A DNA stretch of 64,000 nucleotides. Origin: Flagellimonas marinaquae (GTDB lineage: Bacteria > Bacteroidota > Bacteroidia > Flavobacteriales > Flavobacteriaceae). Shown here in pieces: positions 8,783 to 18,688 of this stretch. The stretch covers positions 2,395,501-2,459,500 of the forward strand of contig NZ_CP092415.1 of the NCBI RefSeq assembly GCF_023716465.1, in the 5' to 3' direction. How positions within the stretch are numbered: the stretch's first letter is position 1; each line of letters begins with the position of its first letter. The position numbers and the translations under genes are program-made. Under the pieces are notes generated by a model. It saw only the letters and a program-made list of their open reading frames with translations, made no database searches and was not told the DNA's origin.

Positions 8783-10306
8783 CTAGAAAAAGCCTAATTT
8801 GTTCTTATCGTAGGAAATCAGCATATTTTTGGTCTGAGTATAGTGGCTGAGCATCATTTTATGATTTTCTCTTCCGATTCCTGACTTTTTGTATCCTCCA
8901 AACGGTGCATGTGCAGGGTAGTTGTGATAGCAGTTTACCCAAACCCTGCCAGCTTGTATCTGTCTGGAGATTTTATAGGCTTGGTGCATATCGCGTGTCC
9001 AAACTCCCGCTCCCAATCCATAAAGGGTGTCGTTGGCGATTTCCAGTGCTTCTGCTTCATCTTTAAAAGTGGTGACACAGACCACGGGACCAAAAATTTC
9101 TTCTTGGAATACGCGCATTTTGTTGTTTCCTTTCAAAATAGTGGGTTGAATGTAATACCCACCTTCCAGGCCTTCGTTATAAGCAGCGTCACCTCCTGCC
9201 AGAACTTCGCATCCTTCTTCTTTACCTATTTGGATGTAGTTCATGATTTTCTCGAACTGATCATTCGATGCTTGTGCGCCCATCATGGTGGTTGGATCCA
9301 ACGGATGGCCAAGTTTGATGGCTTTGGTACGCTCTATAACTCGCTCAATGAATTTGTCATAAATGCTTTCCTGAACCAATATTCTGGATGGGCAGGTACA
9401 GACCTCCCCTTGGTTCAAGGCAAACATTACAGCGCCTTCCAAACATTTATCGAAGAACTCATCATCCGCATCCATAATGCTTTCGAAGAAAACGTTCGGG
9501 GATTTACCGCCCAACTCCAAGGTCACGGGAATAATGTTCTTGGACGCATATTGCATGATCAATTGCCCAGTAGTGGTTTCTCCCGTAAACGCGATTTTTT
9601 TTATGCGTGGACTGGAAGCTAATGGTTTTCCTGCTTCCAAGCCAAATCCATTTACAATGTTAAGTACGCCTGCGGGTAGAATATCCTCTATAAGTTCCAT
9701 CAAAATAAGGATTCCAACGGGTGTTTGCTCTGCAGGCTTAAGTACTACACAGTTCCCAGCGGCCAATGCGGGGGCCAATTTCCATGCGGCCATCAGGATA
9801 GGGAAGTTCCATGGGATGATTTGCCCGACCACACCTAGAGGCTCCAAAACGTTCATGGACACGGTGTTGGAATCCAACTCACTTACGGAACCTTCTTCTG
9901 CGCGAATTACTCCCGCAAAATACCTGAAGTGGTCAACCGCTAATGGCATGTCCGCGGCACGTGTCTCGCGCAAGGCTTTGCCATTGTCCCAGGTTTCGGC
10001 ACGGGCCAAAGCCTCGAGATTGTTTTCCATAACGTCGGCAATCTTTAACAATAAGTTGCTGCGGTAGGTTGCGGAAGAGTTATTCCATTCTGGTGCTGCC
10101 GCCCACGCTGCATCGATAGCTTTGTCTACATCCTCTGCCGTAGACCGCGCAATTTTGGTGAATGCATTCCCATCGACAGGAGAAATATTGTCAAAATATT
10201 CCCCTTTTGTCGGTGGGGTCCATTTTCCGCCGATGTAATTTTCATACTGATCTTTGAACTTAGGTTTTTCCAAAACACTACGTTCCGTAGTTTGTACATT
10301 GCTCAT
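8783..10306 (-). CDS. NAD-dependent aldehyde dehydrogenase (acetaldehyde type)
   Basis: The 507-aa protein is an ALDH-superfamily enzyme oxidising aldehydes to acids. Family marks are [19 protein letters not shown] (163-181), the general base Glu264 in [10 protein letters not shown], and the nucleophile Cys303 in [11 protein letters not shown] with a second Cys at 305. The C-terminal GPVVCVTTF and [14 protein letters not shown] are also standard. The ending [23 protein letters not shown] is typical of ExaC/AldB-like acetaldehyde dehydrogenases, which pair with DUF779 proteins as here. A divergent AraC-family gene probably regulates it. Exact substrate is inferred. Confidence 0.93.
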   Translation of the reverse strand: MSNVQTTERSVLEKPKFKDQYENYIGGKWTPPTKGEYFDNISPVDGNAFTKIARSTAEDVDKAIDAAWAAAPEWNNSSATYRSNLLLKIADVMENNLEALARAETWDNGKALRETRAADMPLAVDHFRYFAGVIRAEEGSVSELDSNTVSMNVLEPLGVVGQIIPWNFPILMAAWKLAPALAAGNCVVLKPAEQTPVGILILMELIEDILPAGVLNIVNGFGLEAGKPLASSPRIKKIAFTGETTTGQLIMQYASKNIIPVTLELGGKSPNVFFESIMDADDEFFDKCLEGAVMFALNQGEVCTCPSRILVQESIYDKFIERVIERTKAIKLGHPLDPTTMMGAQASNDQFEKIMNYIQIGKEEGCEVLAGGDAAYNEGLEGGYYIQPTILKGNNKMRVFQEEIFGPVVCVTTFKDEAEALEIANDTLYGLGAGVWTRDMHQAYKISRQIQAGRVWVNCYHNYPAHAPFGGYKKSGIGRENHKMMLSHYTQTKNMLISYDKNKLGFF

Positions 10307-10388
10307 AATACTTGTTGTTAAAATTAATTTTTATGTGTTGCGCACTTTGCTCAAGTGGCTGATTCTAAAAGTATTGATTTTGAACCCC

Positions 10389-10405
10389 GTATATCTGACG
10401 TATAC
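10389..10405. promoter_or_regulatory. Inverted repeat, possible operator between ALDH and AraC genes
   Basis: GTATA at 10389-10393 and TATAC at 10401-10405 form a 5-bp inverted repeat with a 7-bp spacer, in the 211-bp divergent intergenic region. A 10-bp palindrome TTCTTAAGAA lies at 10495-10504, just before the AraC start. Either could be a regulator site; short repeats of this kind also occur by chance in AT-rich DNA. Confidence 0.25.
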
Positions 10406-10517
10406 TATTAATGACATGACCAATTCTCTTTGTTTTTATACTTTTAACAAAAAACAGTATCATAATTTTTATATTTATTAAGTATTTATATAATTTCTTA
10501 AGAAGTGAGTATTTTAT

Positions 10518-11426
10518 ATGCATTTACCGGATAAATTCTTTAAAGAAAGAAAGCTGGAATATTTGGTCGAGAACCAAACCTCCTATACTTTGAATAATGC
10601 TTCAATGCATGTTTTTGAGACGCATCTGCAAGCAGAAAAAGTATTCCTTCAGTTTGATCAACCTGTGCTCGCCTCTATGCTGATAGGGAAAAAGGTAATG
10701 CATCTCAGGGATAAGAAGTCATTTAATTTCCTGCCGGGTGAGTCCTTGATTCTTCCCTCCAATGAAGTTATGTGCATTGATTTTCCAGAAGCAAACGAAG
10801 AGAATCCGACACGTTGCTTGGCCATGGCCATTTCCGATGAAAAAATAAACAAAGTCATCAATTTAATGAACGAAGTAATGCCGAAACACGATGGAACTGA
10901 ATGGGTTTTGATGGATTACAACTACCACTTTACCAACGATGCCAGTATTTATGGTATTATTCAGCGATTATTGTACTTGTTCACCGAGAACCATCCGTCC
11001 AAAGACTATTTTGTGGACAACATGCTTCAGGAATTGATTATTCGAATTTTACAGGGCAATACGCGGGAAAAATACATGCAAAATGCCTCTAAAATAAGTT
11101 CTAACAATCGGTTGGCCTATGTAATCGAATTTATCTCCCAGCACTTGCACGAACCTTTGTCCGTAAGTGATCTGAGCAAAAAAGCCTGTATGAGCGAATC
11201 GCATTTCCATAAGACTTTTAAAGAAGAATTAGGAGTAACCCCGATTGATTACATTAACAGCGAGCGCATAAAAATGGCCATCAATCTCTTAAAAGATCCC
11301 GATAGGAAAATAAAGGAGATTTATTTGGAATGTGGGTTTGAAAACCGCTCGTATTTCAACCGTTTGTTCAAGCGAAAAATACACGTTTCGCCAGGGGAGT
11401 ACCAATCAAAATTTATCAAGCATTAA
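10518..11426 (+). CDS. AraC-family transcriptional regulator
   Basis: The 302-aa protein has an N-terminal effector-type domain (about 1-190) and a C-terminal AraC double helix-turn-helix (about 200-300). The second half shows the family pattern: [20 protein letters not shown], then [20 protein letters not shown], then [20 protein letters not shown] and HVSPGEYQ. It is divergent from the ALDH-DUF779 operon, 211 bp apart, so it most likely controls that operon, perhaps in response to an alcohol or aldehyde (inference). Its stop overlaps the convergent cysS stop by 4 bp. Confidence 0.92.
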   Translation: MHLPDKFFKERKLEYLVENQTSYTLNNASMHVFETHLQAEKVFLQFDQPVLASMLIGKKVMHLRDKKSFNFLPGESLILPSNEVMCIDFPEANEENPTRCLAMAISDEKINKVINLMNEVMPKHDGTEWVLMDYNYHFTNDASIYGIIQRLLYLFTENHPSKDYFVDNMLQELIIRILQGNTREKYMQNASKISSNNRLAYVIEFISQHLHEPLSVSDLSKKACMSESHFHKTFKEELGVTPIDYINSERIKMAINLLKDPDRKIKEIYLECGFENRSYFNRLFKRKIHVSPGEYQSKFIKH

Positions 11427-12904
11427 TTTACGCTGAAAGTGGTCCCGTCCTTACCATCTTTGATTTGGATGCCCAACTCAACCAATTGGTCCCTGATTTT
11501 GTCGGAAGTAGCAAAGTCCTTTTTGGCCCGTGCTTCATTTCTAATATCAATCAATAATTCCATAACACCATTTAGTGTATTGGAATCATCTTTGGTCATG
11601 GATTGATTTTCGATACCGAGCACATCGTAAACAAAGGCTTTAAGTGAACTGGAAAGCAACTCTTTGTCTTCAGCAGAAATGGTTTCCTTGTCCTCTTTGA
11701 TCAAGTTGATATGCTTTACGGCCTCGAACAACTGTGCAATTAAAATTGGCGTGTTGAAGTCGTCGTTCATGGCATCGTAGCATTTCTGCTTCCAAGTAGC
11801 CACATCAAACTCTGTTTTGTCTGCGGTTTTGAGTTTATCGATTCCGTCCAAAGCATCCATCAAACGGTTGTACCCTTTTTCAGATGCCTGTAATGCTTCG
11901 TCACTAAGATCTAAAATGCTGGTATAATGGGCTTGCATCATAAAGAAGCGAACCACTGCAGGGGTGTAGGGCTTGCTTAAAATATTATTGTCGCCGCTAA
12001 AAATTTCGGCAGGGTAGATGTTGTTGTCCGTGGATTTGGACATTTTTCTGCCGTTCAGGGTCAACATATTGGCGTGCATCCAGTAGTTTACAGGGGATTT
12101 ACCCGTACTGGCCTCTGCTTGTGCGATCTCGCACTCGTGGTGGGGGAATTTAAGGTCCATTCCTCCGCCGTGAATATCGAAGGTTTCGCCCAGATATTTG
12201 GTGCTCATGGCAGTACACTCCAAGTGCCATCCTGGAAAACCATCTCCCCAAGGGGATGGCCAGCGCATGATGTGCTGGGGTTCCGCTTTTTTCCAGAGGG
12301 CAAAATCCTGAGGGTTTCTTTTTTCGTCCTGGGCGGTAAGCTCTCGAGTGTTGGTAATCATATCCTCCAACTTTCTACCACTTAATTTTCCGTAATCGTG
12401 ATCTTGGTTGAACTTGACCACATCAAAATATACAGAGCCATTTGCTTCGTAGGCAAATCCTTTTTCAAGGATCTCTTTAATGATCTCTATTTGTTCAATA
12501 ATATGACCTGTGGCCGTTGGCTCAATACTGGGTGGTAAAAGGTTGAATTGCTGCAGGGTGTTATGGAAATCCACGGTGTAGCGCTGCACCACTTCCATGG
12601 GTTCAATCTGCTCCAGTTTGGCCTTTTTTGCAATTTTATCCTCACCTTCGTCAGCATCGTTTTCCAAGTGTCCGGCATCGGTGATGTTTCGAACGTAACG
12701 CACTTTATATCCCAAATGTTTGAAGTACCTAAAGATCATATCGAACGACATAAACGTGCGGCAGTTGCCCAAGTGCACGTTACTGTATACGGTAGGACCG
12801 CAAACATACATGCCTACGTGGCCTTCGTTTATGGGTTCGAACAGGTCTTTTTTTCCGGTAAGTGAATTATGGATTCGTACTGGTTGGTGTTTATAAAGTT
12901 GCAT
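11423..12904 (-). CDS. cysS: Cysteinyl-tRNA synthetase
   Basis: Class I aminoacyl-tRNA synthetase that charges tRNA-Cys; 493 aa, slightly longer than the E. coli enzyme. Visible features are the zinc Cys35 in YVCGPTVYS, the HIGH-like motif HLGN (44-47), further zinc ligands in GWHLEC (C230) and PHHECE (H255, E259), and KMSKS (287-291). The C-terminal anticodon-binding region ends with [29 protein letters not shown], which is standard. It lies 13 bp downstream of folE on the same strand. Confidence 0.97.
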   Translation of the reverse strand: MQLYKHQPVRIHNSLTGKKDLFEPINEGHVGMYVCGPTVYSNVHLGNCRTFMSFDMIFRYFKHLGYKVRYVRNITDAGHLENDADEGEDKIAKKAKLEQIEPMEVVQRYTVDFHNTLQQFNLLPPSIEPTATGHIIEQIEIIKEILEKGFAYEANGSVYFDVVKFNQDHDYGKLSGRKLEDMITNTRELTAQDEKRNPQDFALWKKAEPQHIMRWPSPWGDGFPGWHLECTAMSTKYLGETFDIHGGGMDLKFPHHECEIAQAEASTGKSPVNYWMHANMLTLNGRKMSKSTDNNIYPAEIFSGDNNILSKPYTPAVVRFFMMQAHYTSILDLSDEALQASEKGYNRLMDALDGIDKLKTADKTEFDVATWKQKCYDAMNDDFNTPILIAQLFEAVKHINLIKEDKETISAEDKELLSSSLKAFVYDVLGIENQSMTKDDSNTLNGVMELLIDIRNEARAKKDFATSDKIRDQLVELGIQIKDGKDGTTFSVN

Positions 12905-12917
12905 TAATCTTTTAGGA

Positions 12918-13601
12918 TTAAAATTCGGTTTCTAGTTTAATGTAATCCAGGAACTCTCTTCGTGTGGCTTCTTCTTTAAACTTTCCGCCATATTCCGCGG
13001 TTACCGTGCTGCTTTCTATATCGCGGATTCCACGGGAGTTGACACAAAGGTGTTTTGCGTCGATAACACAAGCAACATCTTCGGTGCCCAATACTTTCTG
13101 AAGTTCCTTTACAATTTGGATGTTCATACGTTCTTGAACCTGGGGCCGTTTGGCAAAATAATCCACAATACGGTTCATTTTGGAGAGACCAACAACGGTA
13201 CCATTGGAAATATAGGCAATATGTGCCCTTCCTACAATGGGTAGCAGATGGTGTTCGCAAGTGGAATAGACCACAATGTTTTTTTCCACCAACATTTCAC
13301 CGTACTTGTATTTATTGTCAAACGTGGACGATTTTGGTTTTCTATCAGGGTGCAATCCTCCGAAGATTTCCTGTACGTACATTTTTGCCACGCGTTTTGG
13401 TGTTCCTTTCAAACTATCGTCATCCAGATCAAGTCCGAGCGTAAGCATAATTTCCCTTACATTGTTCTGTATTCTCTCGATTTTTTCTTCATCGCTCAAT
13501 ACAAAAGCATCTTCTCTCATGGGTGTGTCGGTAGATGCAGACCCTACATGGTCCTCACCTCTTTCGTCGTGTTGTTCTTCCAAAGTTTGCTCAAGTTTCA
13601 T
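12918..13601 (-). CDS. folE: GTP cyclohydrolase I
   Basis: FolE converts GTP to 7,8-dihydroneopterin triphosphate, the first step of tetrahydrofolate synthesis. The 227-aa protein has a variable acidic N-terminal extension (about 40 residues) and the type I catalytic domain. Zinc ligands are visible in [18 protein letters not shown] and in [16 protein letters not shown], followed by the conserved RGI and EFLDYI end. It is upstream of cysS with a 13-bp gap. The folate enzyme FolP is also in this window but in another operon. Confidence 0.97.
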   Translation of the reverse strand: MKLEQTLEEQHDERGEDHVGSASTDTPMREDAFVLSDEEKIERIQNNVREIMLTLGLDLDDDSLKGTPKRVAKMYVQEIFGGLHPDRKPKSSTFDNKYKYGEMLVEKNIVVYSTCEHHLLPIVGRAHIAYISNGTVVGLSKMNRIVDYFAKRPQVQERMNIQIVKELQKVLGTEDVACVIDAKHLCVNSRGIRDIESSTVTAEYGGKFKEEATRREFLDYIKLETEF

Positions 13602-13681
13602 AGCTGTTGCTTAAAGAGAGCAAAGATATACATTAATGAACGATTTAACATCTGGTATCAAGGGTTTGACAACATAAATTA

Positions 13682-13710
13682 TTGTTAAGACCTATGCCAT
13701 GGTACTTTTA
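13682..13710 (+). promoter_or_regulatory. Bacteroidetes-type promoter for the first T9SS protein gene
   Basis: TTG at 13682-13684 is followed after 18 bp by TACTTTTA (13703-13710), one mismatch from TAnnTTTG. The ATG is 24 bp further on. Spacing and position support it; the final base of the -7 element differs. Confidence 0.5.
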
Positions 13711-13734
13711 TAATGCGCAAACCCACAGTGTTTT

Positions 13735-15537
13735 ATGTTGAAATCGATTTCAAAGACTTTACTTCTGTTCTTATTTTGCCAAGGTGCTCTGGCACAGGTG
13801 GCCCAAGATTGTACGGATGCCATTCCCATTTGTAACAATACTCCTATCAATGGAGGTACCAATGGTTTTGGTTCCGACGATTTTTACGGTGCGACCTCTA
13901 GTGGGTGTTTGGAGCAAACAACTACTGGTGCCATTGAATCCAACTCATCCTGGTACCGGTTCAGGACCGCAGAGGCAGGTCAGTTGGGGTTTAATATTGG
14001 CCATAATAGCAACGAAGATTGGGATTTTGCACTTTATCGAGCTACCGACTGCAATGATTTGGGCGAACCCATTCGGTGCAACTTTTTTGACAATAGTGAG
14101 GGAGCCAGTTTTATTGGAGTAGGGGAAGATCCAACTGGTGATTTGGATTCGGTACATTTTGAAGATTGGGTTCAGGTGCAGGCTGGTGAAGATTATTATT
14201 TGTTCATTAATAATTTTAGCAATGTAAATTCTGGCTTTTCCATACAGTTTACTGGTGATATTTGGGAGAATCATCCGAATACTGCATTGGACTGTTCCAT
14301 TGTTAGTAACCTTCTGGGTCCACCCATAACCGCATGTGAGGGCGAGAATATTATCTTGGATGCTACTACCTCCGGAGCCCTGGGATATGAGTGGTACATG
14401 GATACGGGCAGTGGATTTCAATTGATTACAGGTCAGGTGAGCTCAGTTTACAGTCCACAAGTTTCGGGTCAGTATCGCGTAGTGGTTTCAACGCCTAGCG
14501 GAAGTGAAATAAGTGATGTTCAGGTTGGCTTCAACCAAGTTCCGGTGACGAGCACGCTCGAAGATGAGTCTGTTTGTTATGATTTTGATATGATCTTTGA
14601 TCTGAACGCAAAGAATTCCGAAGCGCTGGGTGACATGGACCCCCAAAGTGTCATGGTGAGCTATCATGCCTCCCAACAAGACGCCGTCGCAGGGGTCGAT
14701 GCGTTGGATAAGGATTACATGCCCATAGGTGGTACAGAAACGATCTTTGTTAGGACCACATCTTTGTCCAACCCGGATTGTTACGATGCCAGTCAAAGTT
14801 TTATTTTGAATTCCATTGAGACCCCGGTTTTAACCTTTGACCAGCAAGTGGTGATTTGTGAATCGGTAGGCGTTTTAGAAATAGGGGAAACAACACCGGA
14901 CCCCAACTATAGCTACGAGTGGGAATCCGGCGAACAAACACCGTCCATTCTGGTTTCGGAAGAAGGGGAATATACGCTCACGGTGAGCAATGAATCCAAT
15001 GGAGTTGTATGCGAAACTGTCCGTACCGTGTCTGTAACCATATCCAATTTGCCGGCAATTTCCAGTATCGACATCGAGGATATGAGCGTAAACAACACGG
15101 TAACCATCAATACAGAAACTTCTGGGGCCTACGAGTTTAGTATGGATGGTGGAGAGTTTCAGGAAAGCAACCTTTTTACAGCCGTAGCTCCAGGTGTTCA
15201 CAGAGTTACCATGCGAGATCCCCATGGTTGCGGCGAGGTTCAAGAAGATATTGTCGTTGTTGGGTTTATGCCCATTTTTTCTCCCAATGGGGATGTTTTG
15301 AACGAAACATGGCAAATAGAGGGGCTTTCTACTTTAAATTCTCCAATAGTCACCATATTTGATCGTTATGGAAAACTTATAAAACAGATGACGGAGTTCG
15401 ACCCTGGATGGGATGGCAGCTTAAATGGGAAACCACTTCCCTCTACCGATTATTGGTTTAAATTATCTTATATAGACGAGGGTGGGAACAGAACCTATGC
15501 CAAGTATTTACAAAGTCACTTTTCTTTGAGAAGATAA
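13735..15537 (+). CDS. T9SS type B secreted protein with gliding motility-associated C-terminal domain
   Basis: The 600-aa protein has a signal peptide (LLLFLFCQGALAQ), an N-terminal domain starting DCTDAIPICNNTPINGG with aromatic strands (SSWYRFRTAEAGQLGF, EDYYLFINNF), and Ig/PKD-like repeats in the middle. The C-terminus is a typical T9SS type B (CHU_C/gliding motility-associated) domain: FSPNGDVLNETWQIEGL, VTIFDRYGKLIKQ, GWDGSLNGKPLPSTDYWF, ending HFSLRR. It should be exported by Sec and then by type IX secretion, probably to the cell surface, as a possible adhesin or matrix protein. A close paralogue follows 116 bp downstream. Confidence 0.9.
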   Translation: MLKSISKTLLLFLFCQGALAQVAQDCTDAIPICNNTPINGGTNGFGSDDFYGATSSGCLEQTTTGAIESNSSWYRFRTAEAGQLGFNIGHNSNEDWDFALYRATDCNDLGEPIRCNFFDNSEGASFIGVGEDPTGDLDSVHFEDWVQVQAGEDYYLFINNFSNVNSGFSIQFTGDIWENHPNTALDCSIVSNLLGPPITACEGENIILDATTSGALGYEWYMDTGSGFQLITGQVSSVYSPQVSGQYRVVVSTPSGSEISDVQVGFNQVPVTSTLEDESVCYDFDMIFDLNAKNSEALGDMDPQSVMVSYHASQQDAVAGVDALDKDYMPIGGTETIFVRTTSLSNPDCYDASQSFILNSIETPVLTFDQQVVICESVGVLEIGETTPDPNYSYEWESGEQTPSILVSEEGEYTLTVSNESNGVVCETVRTVSVTISNLPAISSIDIEDMSVNNTVTINTETSGAYEFSMDGGEFQESNLFTAVAPGVHRVTMRDPHGCGEVQEDIVVVGFMPIFSPNGDVLNETWQIEGLSTLNSPIVTIFDRYGKLIKQMTEFDPGWDGSLNGKPLPSTDYWFKLSYIDEGGNRTYAKYLQSHFSLRR

Positions 15538-15653
15538 CGGTAAACGTCCCTTTCATCGATTAACTGCAAATTTTTCGGATAAAAACATACTAAAACGATG
15601 AGTTAAGGAGTTATACAGGTTATAAATAGAATAACCTTTAGCCCCAAAATTCT

Positions 15654-17099
15654 ATGAAAGCCCTTTTCAGCGCTGTCTGCTGTTTTTTTCTATTTCAAGC
15701 GACAAGTGCGCAAAACTCGCCAGATTGTAGAACTGCAATTCCTGTTTGCGCCGACGCGCCTATCTTGGGGACCACCGATGGAGGTGGGGATATCGACGAT
15801 TTTGACCCGGAAGTGATTACCCAAACAGGATGTTTGGAAAAAGGTAGCGTAAGTTCTGCCAATATAGAAAACAATACGGGCTGGTTCGTATTTAGGGCTG
15901 GAACGGACGGTCAAATAGGGTTTGATATTGAGGCATTGCCCGTTAATCCCGGAGGCCCTATAACGGCGGAATGGGATTTTGCACTATATGGGCCATTTGA
16001 TGAAACATCCAATGATAATTTTTGTACCATAATAGGGGATGGCAGCGCCCAGCCGATTCGCTGCAATTACGAATACAACGACACAGGTTTTACCGGAATT
16101 GGAGTTAACCCTGTGGATGGCCGGGAGGGAGCTCCCTTTGTAAAGTCCAGTCAAAACACCTACGACGAATGGTTAAATGTGACTGCTGGGGAAATTTACT
16201 ATTTGTACATTAACAACTACAACACCAATTTTGATGACGAGCCAGAAGATTTTATCCTTACGTTTACAGGGTCTTCGGTAGATGCTGATCAGAACAGCGC
16301 TTTGGATTGTACACTTCGTGACCAGTTTTTAGGGTTCGATATTGTTGCTTGCGAGGGTGACCCGGATATCACCTTGTCTGCTTTAAACTCGCCGGCGGGT
16401 TCCAATATCACTTCAGTAGAATGGAGTGTGGACTATGAGGATGATGGAATTATTGATGCTACTTTGCCAGGGACAGGTTCTTTTGGTGCCGAGTTGGTGG
16501 TTTCAAGTCCTAATTCAGGAAGATATTATGTTGAGATCGAATGGCCTTTTGGTAACCCTTTGACCGACGACATCTTGATTACCTTTTACGGAACGCCCGA
16601 ATTGGATGAGGTCCGGGTAATCGACGATTTGGTAAACAGTGATCAAACTGACCCCTACAATATCGAGATTGTGCCCGTGGGCGATGGTAATTACGAATAT
16701 GCCATTAACGGTGGAGAGTTTCAGGACGACCCCTTGTTCTACGATGTGCCTCCCGGGATAAATACCGTGGTGATCAACGATAAAAACGGATGTGGTATAA
16801 CCGATCCTATTGAGTTTTTAGTGGTCGGTTATCCTAAATTTTTTACGCCCAATAGCGATGGGGTTCACGATAACTGGAATGTTTACGGTGTTGAGGAGTT
16901 GGTGAATCCGGTGGTTTATATTTTTGACCGTTATGGTAAACTATTAAAACAAATAGATGTAAATATCGGTTGGGACGGAACATTTAATGGTCGTGTTATG
17001 CCCTCTTCCGATTATTGGTTCCGTTTGGATTATGAACGCGACGACGAGGGTGTATTGGTGGCTACCTCGGTTCGCCGACACTTTTCATTGGTGCGATAA
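15654..17099 (+). CDS. T9SS type B secreted protein, paralogue of the upstream gene
   Basis: The 481-aa protein repeats the plan of its upstream neighbour: signal peptide ending ATSAQN, N-terminal domain DCRTAIPVCADAPILGT, NTGWFVFRAGTDGQIGFDI, EIYYLYINNYN, and a T9SS type B C-terminus (FFTPNSDGVHDNWNVYGV, VYIFDRYGKLLKQI, GWDGTFNGRVMPSSDYWF, RRHFSLVR). It lacks about 120 residues of the middle repeat region. A duplication followed by divergence is the simplest reading. Surface attachment or gliding-related function is inferred from the domain only. Confidence 0.9.
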   Translation: MKALFSAVCCFFLFQATSAQNSPDCRTAIPVCADAPILGTTDGGGDIDDFDPEVITQTGCLEKGSVSSANIENNTGWFVFRAGTDGQIGFDIEALPVNPGGPITAEWDFALYGPFDETSNDNFCTIIGDGSAQPIRCNYEYNDTGFTGIGVNPVDGREGAPFVKSSQNTYDEWLNVTAGEIYYLYINNYNTNFDDEPEDFILTFTGSSVDADQNSALDCTLRDQFLGFDIVACEGDPDITLSALNSPAGSNITSVEWSVDYEDDGIIDATLPGTGSFGAELVVSSPNSGRYYVEIEWPFGNPLTDDILITFYGTPELDEVRVIDDLVNSDQTDPYNIEIVPVGDGNYEYAINGGEFQDDPLFYDVPPGINTVVINDKNGCGITDPIEFLVVGYPKFFTPNSDGVHDNWNVYGVEELVNPVVYIFDRYGKLLKQIDVNIGWDGTFNGRVMPSSDYWFRLDYERDDEGVLVATSVRRHFSLVR

Positions 17100-17123
17100 A
17101 AAAAGCCGGAATTTCTTCCGGCC
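17098..17123 (-). terminator. Rho-independent terminator of the FadL-like porin gene
   Basis: On the reverse strand, the 7-bp stem TTCCGGC type pairing (17122-17116 with 17111-17105) with a 4-nt loop is followed by a U-run (17104-17098). It lies 27 bp past the stop of the leftward porin gene and overlaps the stop of the convergent T9SS protein gene. Confidence 0.8.
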
Positions 17124-17149
17124 ATTGAATATCATCTTCGTATTGTATT

Positions 17150-18652
17150 CTAAAATTTTAAGGTGTAGCCCAGGGATATATTGGTGTTGACCCTTTCTAT
17201 AAAGGTTGCGCTATCGATGCCGCCATCAAATAAATATGAATTTACATCTTGTTCGGTTCTACTAAAGGCCAAATCCAGTCGGTTGGGACCAAAACTGTAA
17301 CCAATTCCTGCGGAGAACCCATTTAGGTCACCAATAAAATCACCATCCTCATAAGGGCTTTCTTCAAACCGGTATCCAGCTCTAAGGCTTACTTCCTGTA
17401 TCCTGTATTCGCCACCAAGTCGATACGAATTTACAGCACCCAGCGTGCTGGCTATAAAATCGTTCTCAGCGCCAAAACTAGGGTCGGATGTGGGTCTAAG
17501 TTCGGCCTTGGACATATCTTGGTACGAATAATCCAAGCTGATCAGTCCTTCTTGTCCAAATACAAGGGCAATACTACCGGTATACTTTTCGGGTGTTTTG
17601 ATTCTGTATTCATCATATAGGTTAACAATGCCAAAATTGATGAAGTCGATATCGGAAACCGCCAAATTAGTGTTGATGCGTTGGGATGTATCATCCGTTA
17701 GTCTATACCATGTTGGTGATTGGTAACTACCGCCCACCCTAATGGATTGGTTCAATTTGGCTATGGCGCCCACGCTAAAGGAGAAGCCGTGTCCCTCGGT
17801 GTGCAATAAATTGTCAAAAGAGGCAAACTGAATCGGGGATTCGGCATCGTACCCACTTTCATCCAAATAGGTGACCCTGTCGTACAATACATTGTGAAAA
17901 TTCAGCGTGGCCCCTATGTAAAGGCTCTCCTCGTATTGACTGGCAAAATTCAAGGTGAACTTGCTATTGTAGCCCGATGTGTTTTGGATAAATCTCTGGT
18001 TTACGCTTCCGTATTGGGCATTGGAAAAATAAGCTGTGTTTTGGTCATCATCATCAACGGGTTCTATTAATCCGGCCTGAAAACCAAGAAACGCTTGTTG
18101 CGCGGAATAGCCCAAACTAGAGCCAATATCCAAATAAGCCTCTTCGATAAATTCCCCTTGTTGGGTTCGCAATGGCCCCAATGGCTCTCCTTGTGCAAAA
18201 TTGAGGAAATAATTGTCAATTCCGACGGAAGTGTTTCCGGCCGCAACGAATTCATTGTCAAAGTTATTCACCAAATCATAGTTGAATGCCAGCGCAATTT
18301 TCTTCCAAGGACCATCGTTGGATGAATTAAAAACAAATACGCCACCGACCTGATTAAAATCCAAAGAGTTGGATGTTGTATTGGTTACGCTGTTTCCGTA
18401 AAGTGCATCGTTATTGGTATGATAGTTGGACCCTGTGATGGCAATTTCACTAAAATTGAACACGGCCGAACCGGCAGGATTGATATTTAGGGCGGACAAG
18501 TCGCCTCCCAAAGCACCAAATGCGCCGCCCATGGCTTGGAACCTTGCAGTTCCCTGAAGGTTTTCGGAACTGTAGCGCAATACATCGTCGATGGTCTGAG
18601 CACTTGCGAAAGTGCAAGCCAATACCATTATGAAAGTTGAGATTCTTTTCAT
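17150..18652 (-). CDS. FadL/OmpP1-like outer membrane transport protein
   Basis: The 500-aa protein has a signal peptide (MKRISTFIMVLACTFASAQ) and an outer membrane beta-barrel pattern of alternating aromatic strands ending in LGYTLKF. The N-terminal stretch FQAMGGAFGALGGDLSALNINPAGSAVF carries the NPAG motif of the FadL/TodX (OmpP1) family, whose members take up hydrophobic compounds such as fatty acids or aromatics. Flavobacterial homologues are often annotated as hemin receptor, without good support. It is downstream of the W/G- and R/S-rich lipoprotein gene (36-bp gap), probably in one transcript. Confidence 0.85.
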   Translation of the reverse strand: MKRISTFIMVLACTFASAQTIDDVLRYSSENLQGTARFQAMGGAFGALGGDLSALNINPAGSAVFNFSEIAITGSNYHTNNDALYGNSVTNTTSNSLDFNQVGGVFVFNSSNDGPWKKIALAFNYDLVNNFDNEFVAAGNTSVGIDNYFLNFAQGEPLGPLRTQQGEFIEEAYLDIGSSLGYSAQQAFLGFQAGLIEPVDDDDQNTAYFSNAQYGSVNQRFIQNTSGYNSKFTLNFASQYEESLYIGATLNFHNVLYDRVTYLDESGYDAESPIQFASFDNLLHTEGHGFSFSVGAIAKLNQSIRVGGSYQSPTWYRLTDDTSQRINTNLAVSDIDFINFGIVNLYDEYRIKTPEKYTGSIALVFGQEGLISLDYSYQDMSKAELRPTSDPSFGAENDFIASTLGAVNSYRLGGEYRIQEVSLRAGYRFEESPYEDGDFIGDLNGFSAGIGYSFGPNRLDLAFSRTEQDVNSYLFDGGIDSATFIERVNTNISLGYTLKF

Positions 18653-18688
18653 TTTTTATGTTTTAGTTTTTTTATGCCGTTTGTGGAA

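Noticed and set aside
10254..10481. 75-codon + strand frame spanning the ALDH start and intergenic region
   Set aside because: It overlaps the ALDH 5' end antisense and the divergent regulatory region; no coding support.
13248..13688. 146-codon + strand frame over folE
   Set aside because: Antisense shadow of folE, with a Phe/Cys-rich translation of no protein-like pattern.
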